Shown here: positions 51,562 through 58,862 of the stretch, one piece after another
Layout: the number at the start of each line of letters is the position of its first letter
How positions within the stretch are numbered: the first letter of the stretch is position 1
Assembly (NCBI RefSeq): GCF_019175365.1
Contig: NZ_CP059572.1
Coordinates: forward strand, 6,696,001-6,760,000
DNA: 64,000 bases
DNA from: Actinomadura graeca
Lineage (GTDB): Bacteria; Actinomycetota; Actinomycetes; Streptosporangiales; Streptosporangiaceae
Reading direction: 5' to 3'
Made by a program: the position numbers and the translations under genes
The notes under the pieces: model-generated
Database searches by the model: none
Seen by the model: only the letters and a program-made list of their open reading frames with translations
What the model was told of the DNA's origin: nothing

Positions 51562-52953
51562 ATGAAGGTGAACGACGTAGTCGCGCACATCCAGGACGGC
51601 CGTGACCGTTTCCTCGCCGACCTCAAGGACTGGCTGGCGATCCCGTCCATCTCGGGGGACCCCGCGCACGCCCCCGACGTGCGGCGCTCCGCCGAGTGGC
51701 TCGCCGCGTACCTGAGGGAGCAGGGCTTCCCGACCGTCGAGACCTGGGAGACCGCCGGGCTGCCCGCCGTCTTCGCCGAATGGCCCGCCGCCGATCCGGA
51801 CGCGCCGGCGGTCGTCGTTTACGGTCACCACGACGTCCAGCCGGTGGAGCCGCTGTCGGAGTGGGAGACCGACCCGTTCAAGCCCGTGGAGAAGGGCGAC
51901 CGGCTCATCGGGCGCGGCGCGTCCGACGACAAGGGCCAGGTCCTGTTCCACACGCTCGGCCTCCGCGCCGCCCTCGCCGCGTCGGGCGCGGACGCCCCGC
52001 CCGTCACCATCAAGCTGCTGGTCGAGGGCGAGGAGGAGTCCGGCTCCGTCCACTTCGCCGAGCTTCTGCGCACCCACCGCGCGCGGCTGGACTGCGACGC
52101 CGTCGTCATCAGCGACACCACGATGTGGGCGGCGGACGTCCCGTCGATGTGCACCGGGATGCGCGGCCTCACCGAGGTCGAGCTCACGCTGCGCGGCCCC
52201 TCGTCCGACCTGCACTCCGGCTCGTTCGGCGGCGCCGTCCCGAACCCCCTGCACGCCATGGTCGCGCTGCTGGCGTCGCTGCACGACGACGCCGGGCGGG
52301 TCACCCTCCCCGGCTTCTACGACACCGTCGTCCCGCTCACCGACGAGGAGCGCGCGCTGTTCGCGCGGCTGCCGTTCGACGAGGACGCCTGGTTGCGCAC
52401 CGCGGGCGACAGCCGCGCCGCGTACGGCGAGGAGGGTTACTCCACCCTGGAGCGGATCTGGGCGCGCCCGACCGCGGAGATCAACGGCATGTGGGGCGGG
52501 CACACCGGTCCCGGCGGCAAGACGATCGTTCCCCGCGAGGCGCACGCCAAGATCTCCTTCCGGCTGGTCGCCGGGCAGGACCCGGCCGCGGTACGGGACT
52601 CCTTCCGCGCCTGGGTCGCCAACGGCACCCCTCCCGGCGTCCTCGCCGAGGTGCGCACGTCGGGCGGGGGCGTCCGCCCGTGCTTCTCGCCGATCGACTC
52701 CGCCGGCGTCCGCGCCGCCCGCCGCGCCATGGAACGGGCGTTCGGCGGTGAGATCCTTCTCACTCGCGAGGGCGGCAGCGGACCCGAGGCCGACCTTGCC
52801 GACATCCTGGACGCGCCGCTCATCTTCGTCGCGGTCGGGCTGAACGGCGACCGGATCCACGCCCCGAACGAGAAGGTCGAGATCCCGCTGCTGCTCAAGG
52901 GCGCCGAGGCGGCCGCCTACCTGTGGGAAGAGCTCGCCACCGCGCTGCGCTGA
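51562..52953 (+). CDS. M20-family dipeptidase
   Basis: The 463-residue peptidase has the metal ligands YGHHDVQPV, GRGASDDKGQ and VEGEEESGSVHF. A dimerisation domain follows (LHSGSFGGAVPNPLHA, GPGGKTIVPREAHAKI), as in carnosinase/Pep20-like dipeptidases. It is cytoplasmic, hydrolysing dipeptides with two zinc ions. ATG 51562 was chosen; GTG 51568 has better spacing behind GAGGGGG and may be the real start. Confidence 0.9.
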   Translation: MKVNDVVAHIQDGRDRFLADLKDWLAIPSISGDPAHAPDVRRSAEWLAAYLREQGFPTVETWETAGLPAVFAEWPAADPDAPAVVVYGHHDVQPVEPLSEWETDPFKPVEKGDRLIGRGASDDKGQVLFHTLGLRAALAASGADAPPVTIKLLVEGEEESGSVHFAELLRTHRARLDCDAVVISDTTMWAADVPSMCTGMRGLTEVELTLRGPSSDLHSGSFGGAVPNPLHAMVALLASLHDDAGRVTLPGFYDTVVPLTDEERALFARLPFDEDAWLRTAGDSRAAYGEEGYSTLERIWARPTAEINGMWGGHTGPGGKTIVPREAHAKISFRLVAGQDPAAVRDSFRAWVANGTPPGVLAEVRTSGGGVRPCFSPIDSAGVRAARRAMERAFGGEILLTREGGSGPEADLADILDAPLIFVAVGLNGDRIHAPNEKVEIPLLLKGAEAAAYLWEELATALR

Positions 52954-52954
52954 A

Positions 52955-52971
52955 CCGGGGTGGGACCCCGG
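52955..52971 (+). terminator. Short hairpin after the dipeptidase gene
   Basis: CCGGGGT (52955-52961) and ACCCCGG (52965-52971) form a 7-base stem with a GGG loop, starting two bases after the dipeptidase stop and ending 16 bases before nudC. It could be a terminator or a processing site. The nearness of nudC argues for partial read-through. Confidence 0.4.
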
Positions 52972-52987
52972 ACGTGAGAGGAGTCAG

Positions 52988-53905
52988 GTGACGGCGAAGG
53001 ACGGCCCCCTGGAGTGGCTGGCCCTGGCGCGCGGCACCCTGGACAGGGCCGCGCTCAACCGCCGCGACGACCGATGGCTCGCCCGCGCGTCGGCCGACCC
53101 CCGGACGCGGGTGCTGATCGTCCAGGACGGGCGCGCGCTCGTCACCTACGAACCCGCCCCGGCACTGGTGTTCGTCCCGCCGGGACGGGCCCCGGACGGC
53201 GACCGCTGGCTCCTCGGCGTCGACGGCGACGGCACCGCCTACTTCGGCGTCGCGGCGCCGCTGCCCGCCGTCGAGGGCGCCGAGCCGGCCGGGCTCCGGC
53301 GGGTCGGCGCGCTGCTCGGCGACCGCGACTCCGGACTGCTCACGCATGTCGTCGCGCTGGAGCACTGGCACGCCGGCCACCGGTTCTGCCCGCGCTGCGG
53401 CACCCCCACCGAGGTCGCCTCCGCCGGCCACGTCCGGGTCTGCCCCGCCGACGGCTCGCAGCACTTCCCGCGCGTCGACCCCGCCGTCATCATGCTGGTG
53501 ACCGACGCGTCCGACCGGATCCTGCTGGCCCGCGGCCCGCAGTGGCCCGCCGACCGCCGCTCGATCCTCGCCGGGTTCGTCGAGCCCGGCGAGTCGCTGG
53601 AGCAGGCCGTCGCACGCGAGGTGGACGAGGAGGTCGGCCTCCCCGTCCGCGACGTCCGCTACGTGGGCAGCCAGCCGTGGCCGCTGCCGCGGAGCCTCAT
53701 GCTCGGCTTCACCGCCAAGGCCGACGGCGACGTCCCGCTGCGCCCGGACCCGGAGGAGATCCTGGACGCCGCCTGGTACGGCCGCGAGGAGCTCCGCGCC
53801 GCCATCGACGCCGGGGACCTCGTCGCGCCCGGCCCGCTGTCCATCGCCGCGCAGCTCATCAAGCGCTGGTACGGCGGGAGCCTGCCGGACATGCCGCACT
53901 TCTGA
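52988..53905 (+). CDS. nudC: NAD+ diphosphatase (NudC-type Nudix hydrolase)
   Basis: The 305-residue protein has the zinc half FCPRCG (Cys134, Cys137) and the NudC signature SQPWPLPRSLM. The Nudix box is GFVEPGESLEQAVAREVDEE then VGL. It splits NAD(H) to NMN(H) and AMP and in some bacteria decaps NAD-RNA. The second zinc half reads VCPADG (Cys152, Asp155), so the fourth expected cysteine is missing. GTG 52988 follows AGGAGTCAG. Confidence 0.91.
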   Translation: MTAKDGPLEWLALARGTLDRAALNRRDDRWLARASADPRTRVLIVQDGRALVTYEPAPALVFVPPGRAPDGDRWLLGVDGDGTAYFGVAAPLPAVEGAEPAGLRRVGALLGDRDSGLLTHVVALEHWHAGHRFCPRCGTPTEVASAGHVRVCPADGSQHFPRVDPAVIMLVTDASDRILLARGPQWPADRRSILAGFVEPGESLEQAVAREVDEEVGLPVRDVRYVGSQPWPLPRSLMLGFTAKADGDVPLRPDPEEILDAAWYGREELRAAIDAGDLVAPGPLSIAAQLIKRWYGGSLPDMPHF

Positions 53906-53922
53906 CGGACGGCCCGTGCCGC

Positions 53923-54213
53923 TCAGACCTCGCGGGTCAGTGCGGCCAGATGCCGCTTCACTTCCTTGGCGCTCGGGTTCGTCAGGACGACCGCGTCGCC
54001 GATGGTGACCGTCGGGACCGTCTGGTTCCCGCCGTTGACGCTCATCACGTAGTCGGCCGCGGCCGGATCGCGCTCGATGTCGACCTCGACCATCTCAATG
54101 CCGTCGCGGGCGAGCTGGCTCTTGAGCCTGCGGCAGAAGCCGCACCAGGACGTCGTGTACATGGTGAGCTGCCCGGCGGGGCCCTTGGCCCGCTCGGTGG
54201 TCGGCGTCGCCAT
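53923..54213 (-). CDS. Mycoredoxin (Mrx1-like glutaredoxin)
   Basis: The 96-residue thioredoxin-fold protein has the MYTTSWCGFC active site (Cys24, Cys27) and the cis-proline QTVPTV. Mycoredoxins reduce mycothiol mixed disulfides in actinomycetes. It sits convergent with nudC and divergent from uvrD2, the mycobacterial Rv3198A arrangement. ATG 54213 adds a short N-terminal extension; a later start near residue 15 is possible. Confidence 0.9.
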   Translation of the reverse strand: MATPTTERAKGPAGQLTMYTTSWCGFCRRLKSQLARDGIEMVEVDIERDPAAADYVMSVNGGNQTVPTVTIGDAVVLTNPSAKEVKRHLAALTREV

Positions 54214-54334
54214 CGGTGCGTCGTCTCCCTCGTTCGTTCGTGCGATCCGTTCGATACGCCTATCAGAGAACAGCGGGCCCCCGCTTCTCATTCCTACCCC
54301 CGGGGACGGTGCGCGCGGCTGCAAAGATGGGGGG

Positions 54335-56419
54335 ATGTTGGCAGAGTCGGTGCTGGCGGGACTCGACCCCGACCAGCGGGCGGTCGCGGAAGCGGTGCAG
54401 GGCCCGGTGTGCGTGCTGGCAGGTGCGGGCACCGGCAAGACGCGGGCCATCACGCACCGCATCGCCTACGCCACGCTCACCGGCGTGGTCACGCCGCAGC
54501 GGGTGCTGGCAGTGACGTTCACCACCCGCGCGGCGGGGGAGCTGCGCAGCCGGCTGCGCACGCTCGGCGCGCCCGGCGTGCAGGCGCGGACGTTCCACGC
54601 GGCGGCGCTGCGCCAGCTCACCTACTTCTGGCCGCGCGTCGTCGGCGGCGAGCCGCCCAAGATCATCGACTCGAAGATCGGGCTGGTGGCGGACGCGGCG
54701 CGCGCGTGCCGGCTGTCGTACGGGCGCACCGAGCTGCGCGACATCGCCGGTGAGATCGAGTGGGCGAAGGTCACCCAGAACCGTCCCGAGGACTATCCCG
54801 GCGCGGTCGCGCGCGCGGGGCGCAGGCCGTCCGCCGACGTCGTGGACGTGGCCCGTGTCTACGCCATGTACGAACAGCTCAGGCGCGAACGCAACCTCCT
54901 CGACTTCGAGGGGATGCTGGAGCTGACGGCAGCGGTCCTCACCGAGCACCGCGAGGTCGCGAACCAGGTCCGCGAGCAGTACCGGTACTTCGTCGTGGAC
55001 GAGTTCCAGGACGTCAACCCGCTGCAGCGGATGCTCCTCGACACCTGGCTCGGCGACCGCGACGACCTGTGCGTCGTCGGCGACCCCAACCAGACGATCT
55101 ACTCCTTCACCGGCGCGAGCCCGTCGCACCTGCTCGACTTCACCCGCCGGCACCCGGACGCGAAGGTGGTCAGGCTCGTCCGCGACTACCGGTCCACGCC
55201 GCAGGTCGTGCGGCTCGCGAACGGCGTGATCGGCGCCGCCCGCCACCGCCCGCGCGAGGGCGCCCGCGGGCCCGCGCTGGAGCTGGTGGCGCAGCGCCCG
55301 GACGGCCCCGACCCCGTCTTCAACGAGTACGACGACGAGGTCGCCGAGGCCGACGACGCGGCGCGGCGCGCCCGCAAGCTCATCGACGAGGGCGTCCCGG
55401 CGCGGGAGATCGCGATCCTCTACCGGATCAACGCCCAGTCCGAGACGTACGAGGCGGCCCTGTCCTCGGCGGGCGTCCCCTACGTGCTGCGCGGCGCGGA
55501 ACGGTTCTTCGAGCGCCCCGAGGTGCGCGAGGCGGTCGTCCGGCTCCGCGGCGCGGCCCGCGCGGGCGCCGACGCCGAGACCGACGGCACGGGCCTGATA
55601 CTGACCGTCCGGCACGTCCTGTCCGGAGCGGGCTTCTCCGACCGGCCGCCCGAGGGCGCGGGCGCCGCGCGCGCGCGCTGGGAGTCGCTCGCCGCGCTGG
55701 CGCAGCTCGCCGAGGACATGGCGGCCGACGACCCGAAGGCGGGCCTGCCGGAGTTCGTCGCCGAGCTGGAGGAGCGCGCCGCCGCGCAGCACGCCCCGCC
55801 GCTGGAGGGCGTCACGCTGGCGTCGCTGCACGCCGCCAAGGGCCTGGAATGGGACGCGGTGTTCCTCGTCGGCCTCGCCGAGGGCACCCTGCCGATCGTC
55901 TACGCGGAGACGCCCGAGCAGATCGAGGAGGAGCGCCGCCTGCTGTACGTGGGCATCACCCGCGCCCGCGTCCACCTGGCGCTGTCGTGGGCGCTGTCGC
56001 GCTCGCCCGGCGGCGCGCGCCGCCGCCGCCCGTCCCGGTTCCTGGACGGCCTCTCCGGCAAGACCACCACCCACACCCCGGCCCCCGCCGACCGGACGAA
56101 GCGCCGCGCGGCCAAGGGCCCGCAGCCGTGCCGGGTGTGCGGGCGGCCGCTCACCGCCGCCGTCGAGCGCAAGCTCGGCCGCTGCGAGGACTGCCCGTCC
56201 GAGCTGAACGAGGAGCTGCTCATCGCGCTGCGGGAGTGGCGCGCCGAGGTGTCGGCGGAGCAGCGGATCCCCGCCTACGTGGTCTTCACGGACGCGACCC
56301 TCCAGGCGATCGCCGAGCACGCCCCGGAGTCGCTGGAGGAACTCGCCCGCATCCCCGGCGTGGGCAAGGTCAAGCTCGACCGTTACGGCGAGACCGTCCT
56401 CGCCCTCTGCGGCGCGTGA
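54335..56419 (+). CDS. uvrD2: UvrD2-type DNA helicase with zinc and HRDC domains
   Basis: The 694-residue SF1 helicase has AGTGKT at 31-36, TFTTRAAGELRSRL, FVVDEFQDVNP, GDPNQTIYSFTGA, LHAAKGLEWDAV and VGITRARVHL. A four-cysteine zinc element (CRVCGRPL and CEDCPSEL) and a C-terminal HRDC domain (VFTDATLQAIAEHAP, LARIPGVGKVKLDRYG) follow, as in mycobacterial UvrD2. It unwinds DNA 3' to 5'. ATG 54335 is chosen. Confidence 0.94.
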   Translation: MLAESVLAGLDPDQRAVAEAVQGPVCVLAGAGTGKTRAITHRIAYATLTGVVTPQRVLAVTFTTRAAGELRSRLRTLGAPGVQARTFHAAALRQLTYFWPRVVGGEPPKIIDSKIGLVADAARACRLSYGRTELRDIAGEIEWAKVTQNRPEDYPGAVARAGRRPSADVVDVARVYAMYEQLRRERNLLDFEGMLELTAAVLTEHREVANQVREQYRYFVVDEFQDVNPLQRMLLDTWLGDRDDLCVVGDPNQTIYSFTGASPSHLLDFTRRHPDAKVVRLVRDYRSTPQVVRLANGVIGAARHRPREGARGPALELVAQRPDGPDPVFNEYDDEVAEADDAARRARKLIDEGVPAREIAILYRINAQSETYEAALSSAGVPYVLRGAERFFERPEVREAVVRLRGAARAGADAETDGTGLILTVRHVLSGAGFSDRPPEGAGAARARWESLAALAQLAEDMAADDPKAGLPEFVAELEERAAAQHAPPLEGVTLASLHAAKGLEWDAVFLVGLAEGTLPIVYAETPEQIEEERRLLYVGITRARVHLALSWALSRSPGGARRRRPSRFLDGLSGKTTTHTPAPADRTKRRAAKGPQPCRVCGRPLTAAVERKLGRCEDCPSELNEELLIALREWRAEVSAEQRIPAYVVFTDATLQAIAEHAPESLEELARIPGVGKVKLDRYGETVLALCGA

Positions 56420-56479
56420 CGCGCCCCCAGGCGGAGGTGAGACACCGCTCACACCTGGCCATAGGGAACACTGGCCGGT

Positions 56480-57340
56480 GTGAAGGAGTCACTGAAGTCA
56501 CTGCTGGACCTCCTCGACCTTGAGCAGATCGAGAACGACATCTTCCGCGGCCGCAGTCCCGAGGACCGCCAGCAGCGGGTCTTCGGCGGCCAGGTCGCCG
56601 GGCAGGCGCTGGTCGCCGCGGGGCGCACCGTCCCGGTGAACCGCCCCGTGCACTCGCTGCACGCCTACTTCATCCGCCCGGGCGACCCGCTGGTCCCGCT
56701 CGTCTACACCGTCGACCGCGTCCGCGACGGCAGGTCCTTCACCACCCGCCGGGTGGTCGCGATCCAGCACGGCAAGGCGATCTTCACACTGTCGGCGTCC
56801 TTCCAGATCGCCGAGGACGGCCCGCACCACCAGGCGCCCATGCCGGACGCGCCCGCCCCCGAGACGCTGCCCACCGCGCTGGAGCGCCTCACCCCCCTGT
56901 TCGGCGAGGCGGGCGCCCGCGCGTTCACCGAGCAGCGCCCCTTCGACGTGCGGCACGCGACGCCGCTGACGTGGGAGGCCGCCAAGGACCCGTCCCTGGC
57001 CACCCCGGAGACCAGGGTGTGGCTGAAAGTGGACGGCGAGCTCCCCGACGACCCGCTCCTGCACGTCTGCCTGATGACCTACGCGTCCGACATGACGCTG
57101 CTCGACACCGTCCTGCTCAACCACGGCCTGGCCTGGGGCGACAAGCGGACGATGGGCGCCAGCCTCGACCACGCGATGTGGTTCCACCGGCCCTTCCGCG
57201 CCGACGACTGGCTCCTGTACTCCCAGGACACGCCCTTCGCGGGCGGCGCGCGCGGGCTCGCACGCGGGCAGGTCTTCACCCACGGCGGTGAGCTGGTCGT
57301 ATCGGTGATGCAGGAGGGCCTCATCCGCGTCGCGGACTGA
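56480..57340 (+). CDS. tesB: Acyl-CoA thioesterase II (TesB-like)
   Basis: The 286-residue double hot-dog thioesterase has FRGRSPEDRQQRVFGGQVAG, FIRPGDPLVPLVYTVDRVRD and RSFTTRRVVAIQHGKAIF in the first half. The second half has FHRPFRADDWLLYSQDTPFA and RGLARGQVFTHGGELVVSV. It hydrolyses acyl-CoA to free acid and CoA. GTG 56480 opens 60 bases after uvrD2. A 12-base tandem repeat lies just beyond its stop. Confidence 0.92.
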   Translation: MKESLKSLLDLLDLEQIENDIFRGRSPEDRQQRVFGGQVAGQALVAAGRTVPVNRPVHSLHAYFIRPGDPLVPLVYTVDRVRDGRSFTTRRVVAIQHGKAIFTLSASFQIAEDGPHHQAPMPDAPAPETLPTALERLTPLFGEAGARAFTEQRPFDVRHATPLTWEAAKDPSLATPETRVWLKVDGELPDDPLLHVCLMTYASDMTLLDTVLLNHGLAWGDKRTMGASLDHAMWFHRPFRADDWLLYSQDTPFAGGARGLARGQVFTHGGELVVSVMQEGLIRVAD

Positions 57341-57346
57341 CCCTGC

Positions 57347-57380
57347 CCGAACGGGCGGCCGAACGGGCGGCCGAACGGGG
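57347..57380. repeat. 12-base tandem repeat after the thioesterase gene
   Basis: CCGAACGGGCGG occurs at 57347-57358 and 57359-57370 with a partial third copy to 57380. It begins seven bases after the thioesterase stop. No coding or regulatory role is evident. Confidence 0.8.
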
Positions 57381-57439
57381 CTCGCCTGCGCGCGCGACTC
57401 GTGAGATGATCGTTTGCGTGGGATCTCCGAGGGTCTCCA

Positions 57440-57455
57440 ACGCCCTTCCGGGCGT
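57440..57455 (+). terminator. Hairpin ending the thioesterase transcript
   Basis: ACGCCC (57440-57445) and GGGCGT (57450-57455) pair around a TTCC loop, followed closely by GGGGTTTCTTC. It lies 100 bases past the thioesterase stop and upstream of the whiB7 promoter. Confidence 0.4.
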
Positions 57456-57503
57456 CCGGGGTTTCTTCGGCGAGAGGGTGGACTGACCTACGAAACCGCA
57501 GGT

Positions 57504-57543
57504 CAAAAATACCTTGATTGATTCGCGGAAGTCCCCGTACGCT
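57504..57543 (+). promoter_or_regulatory. whiB7 promoter (WhiB7/SigA type)
   Basis: An AT-rich CAAAAATA (57504-57511) sits two bases before a TTGATT -35 element (57514-57519). An 18-base spacer leads to TACGCT (57538-57543) as -10. WhiB7 activates SigA promoters by binding an AT-rich minor groove just upstream of the -35 with its AT-hook, and autoregulates. The match of position and composition in a 73% GC background is striking. Confidence 0.7.
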
Positions 57544-57620
57544 CGTTGCGAGCAATCAGCCGGCCGGTCCGGATGGATCTTGGATCCAGCGGTAGCGGCC
57601 CGAGTAGCCAGAGAGGTGGT

Positions 57621-57686
57621 GTGTCGTCCGGTGATGAGCATGTTGATCAAATCTGCGCCGATCTGGACCCTCGCCTGCTCTGGTGA
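57621..57686 (+). CDS. Leader peptide (uORF) of whiB7, 21 residues
   Basis: GTG 57621 behind GAGAGGTGGT opens a frame encoding MSSGDEHVDQICADLDPRLL plus W, stopping at 57684-57686, about 75 bases after the predicted transcription start. Short uORFs early in the whiB7 leader are the sensing element of the family. A longer frame (57634-57984, 116 codons) overlaps it and ends just before the terminator. I favour the short one for its Shine-Dalgarno and position but cannot exclude the other. Confidence 0.5.
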   Translation: MSSGDEHVDQICADLDPRLLW

Positions 57687-58005
57687 CTCCACCGCCTATT
57701 CCGCCGCGTCCGTGTGGAGCCGGCCGGGCCTGAAGCCCGGCGGTGCCGTCGCGAACGGCGACGCGGACGTGCGGCCCGGCGAGGCCCCTGCCGGCGGGCA
57801 GGGCTCCGCCTTCGGCATGCGACTGCGTGATCTGCGCATCGAGCAGCGAGTCCAGGACGAGCAGGTGCGGACCGTCTTCGAACACCTCGACGACATCAGC
57901 ACCCAGGCTCCGGCCACGGCCCACAAGGGCGCCCCCCGCACGGGTGGCGTGTCGGGTCCGTACCCCTGGAGGCGACCGGTCTAGCTAGACACCGGCAAGC
58001 CCCCA

Positions 58006-58045
58006 GGCCGCGGATCCAGACACCGGATCCGCGGCCTTCTTATTT
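58006..58045 (+). terminator. Intrinsic terminator in the whiB7 leader
   Basis: GGCCGCGGATCC (58006-58017) and GGATCCGCGGCC (58025-58036) form a perfect 12-base stem with a 7-base loop, followed by TTCTTATTT. It is a textbook Rho-independent terminator, rare in such high-GC DNA, and lies only 51 bases upstream of the whiB7 start with no gene between. It therefore acts as an attenuator rather than the end of an operon. Confidence 0.9.
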
Positions 58046-58096
58046 GCCCAGACAACCCACCGAAACGCCCGTTGAGATCCAACGAGAGGAACAAGG

Positions 58097-58384
58097 GTGA
58101 CTGTGATGCAGGGGGCACTCGCAGTGAGCGAGGAGGACCTCACGCTTCCGTGCCGGACCGACCCGGAGCTGTTCTTCGCCGAGTCTCCCGCCGACGTCGA
58201 GCTCGCCAAGGCCCTGTGCCTGGAGTGCCCGCTCCGCAGGGAGTGCCTGGCCGGGGCGCTTGAGCGCAAGGAGCCCTGGGGCGTCTGGGGTGGCGAGCTG
58301 TTCGTCCGGGGCGTGATCGTCCCGCGCAAGCGGCCGCGTGGCCGTCCCCGGAAGCACCCGCTGCCGGACGAAGTGACCGTGTGA
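58097..58384 (+). CDS. whiB7: WhiB7-family transcriptional regulator
   Basis: The 95-residue protein has the four Fe-S cysteines (Cys19, Cys41, Cys44, Cys50), the beta-turn WGVWGGELF and the C-terminal AT-hook RGRPRKHP (81-88). These identify WhiB7/WblC, the master activator of intrinsic antibiotic resistance in actinobacteria. It binds SigA through its Fe-S domain. GTG 58097 follows GAGGAACAAGG. The ABC1 kinase lies downstream on the other strand, as in mycobacteria. Confidence 0.96.
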   Translation: MTVMQGALAVSEEDLTLPCRTDPELFFAESPADVELAKALCLECPLRRECLAGALERKEPWGVWGGELFVRGVIVPRKRPRGRPRKHPLPDEVTV

Positions 58385-58389
58385 TGCCC

Positions 58390-58426
58390 GCCGGGCGGGC
58401 GCTGCCTCAGGCACCGCCCGCCCGGC
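58390..58426 (+). terminator. GC-rich hairpin after whiB7
   Basis: GCCGGGCGGGC (58390-58400) pairs perfectly with GCCCGCCCGGC (58416-58426) across a 15-base loop that itself can pair (GCCT/AGGC). It begins six bases after the whiB7 stop and lies before a small basic gene. Confidence 0.6.
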
Positions 58427-58456
58427 AGGCCGTGACCAGCCGCCGTGGAGAAGAAG

Positions 58457-58654
58457 ATGATCACGCTCGACCAGGAGCCGTCCCGGGAGCGGACGCCCGT
58501 GACGGTCCCGGACGGTCTCGCCGTCCGCGTGCACGCGCTGCGGCGCGCCCGCCGCGACGCGCGCACCCGGGCGTCCCGCGTGCGGCGCGTCCTGCTCGCA
58601 CCCACCGCGAGCGGGGAGGACTACACCTACGTCCCGGAGAGGCACCGGGACTGA
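58457..58654 (+). CDS. Small basic protein of unknown function
   Basis: The 65-residue protein has an arginine-rich helix (VRVHALRRARRDARTRASR and on) and a short TYVPERHRD end. ATG 58457 follows GGAGAAGAAG, a good ribosome site. It has no recognised domain. It lies 72 bases past whiB7 and might be co-transcribed by read-through. The basic helix suggests nucleic-acid or ribosome binding, but that is inference. Confidence 0.55.
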   Translation: MITLDQEPSRERTPVTVPDGLAVRVHALRRARRDARTRASRVRRVLLAPTASGEDYTYVPERHRD

Positions 58655-58773
58655 CCTGGCCCGCCCGGGTCGCAGGCCGCCGCCCGTCCTTCTTGGATGG
58701 TTTGACGAGCCGCGGACCTCCCCGGGCGGGCACCCGAAGCGCGCCGGTGGCCCACTCACCGGACGCGCGAGAA

Positions 58774-58810
58774 CAGGACCCCGCGCATTCCATCAGTGCG
58801 CGGGGTCCTG
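58774..58810. terminator. Strong bidirectional hairpin between the small gene and the ABC1 kinase gene
   Basis: CAGGACCCCGCGC (58774-58786) and GCGCGGGGTCCTG (58798-58810) are a perfect 13-base inverted repeat with an 11-base loop between convergent genes. A second hairpin, GTGGGGG/CCCCCAC, follows near 58832-58850 next to the kinase stop. Confidence 0.7.
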
Positions 58811-58862
58811 ATCGTCTCCGGCCGATCTTTGTGGGGGACGACCCCCACACCCACGGTGGGGG

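Larger units (their letters stand above)
57550..58045 (+). promoter_or_regulatory. whiB7 attenuator leader RNA
   Basis: About 550 bases separate the promoter from whiB7. The leader contains a short upstream ORF at 57621, a series of hairpins and a final intrinsic terminator at 58006-58045. The hairpins include GCCGGGC/GCCCGGC at 57723-57741, CGTCGC/GCGACG near 57747-57763, and CCCTGCC/GGCAGGG near 57785-57805. A perfect 12-base palindrome, GTCTAGCTAGAC (57979-57990), lies just before the terminator. In relatives, ribosome stalling on the leader ORF prevents terminator formation when translation inhibitors are present. Confidence 0.7.

Noticed and set aside
54228..54250. Possible SOS box between mycoredoxin and uvrD2.
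   Set aside because: Only the GTTCGA half-site is present; the other half does not match.
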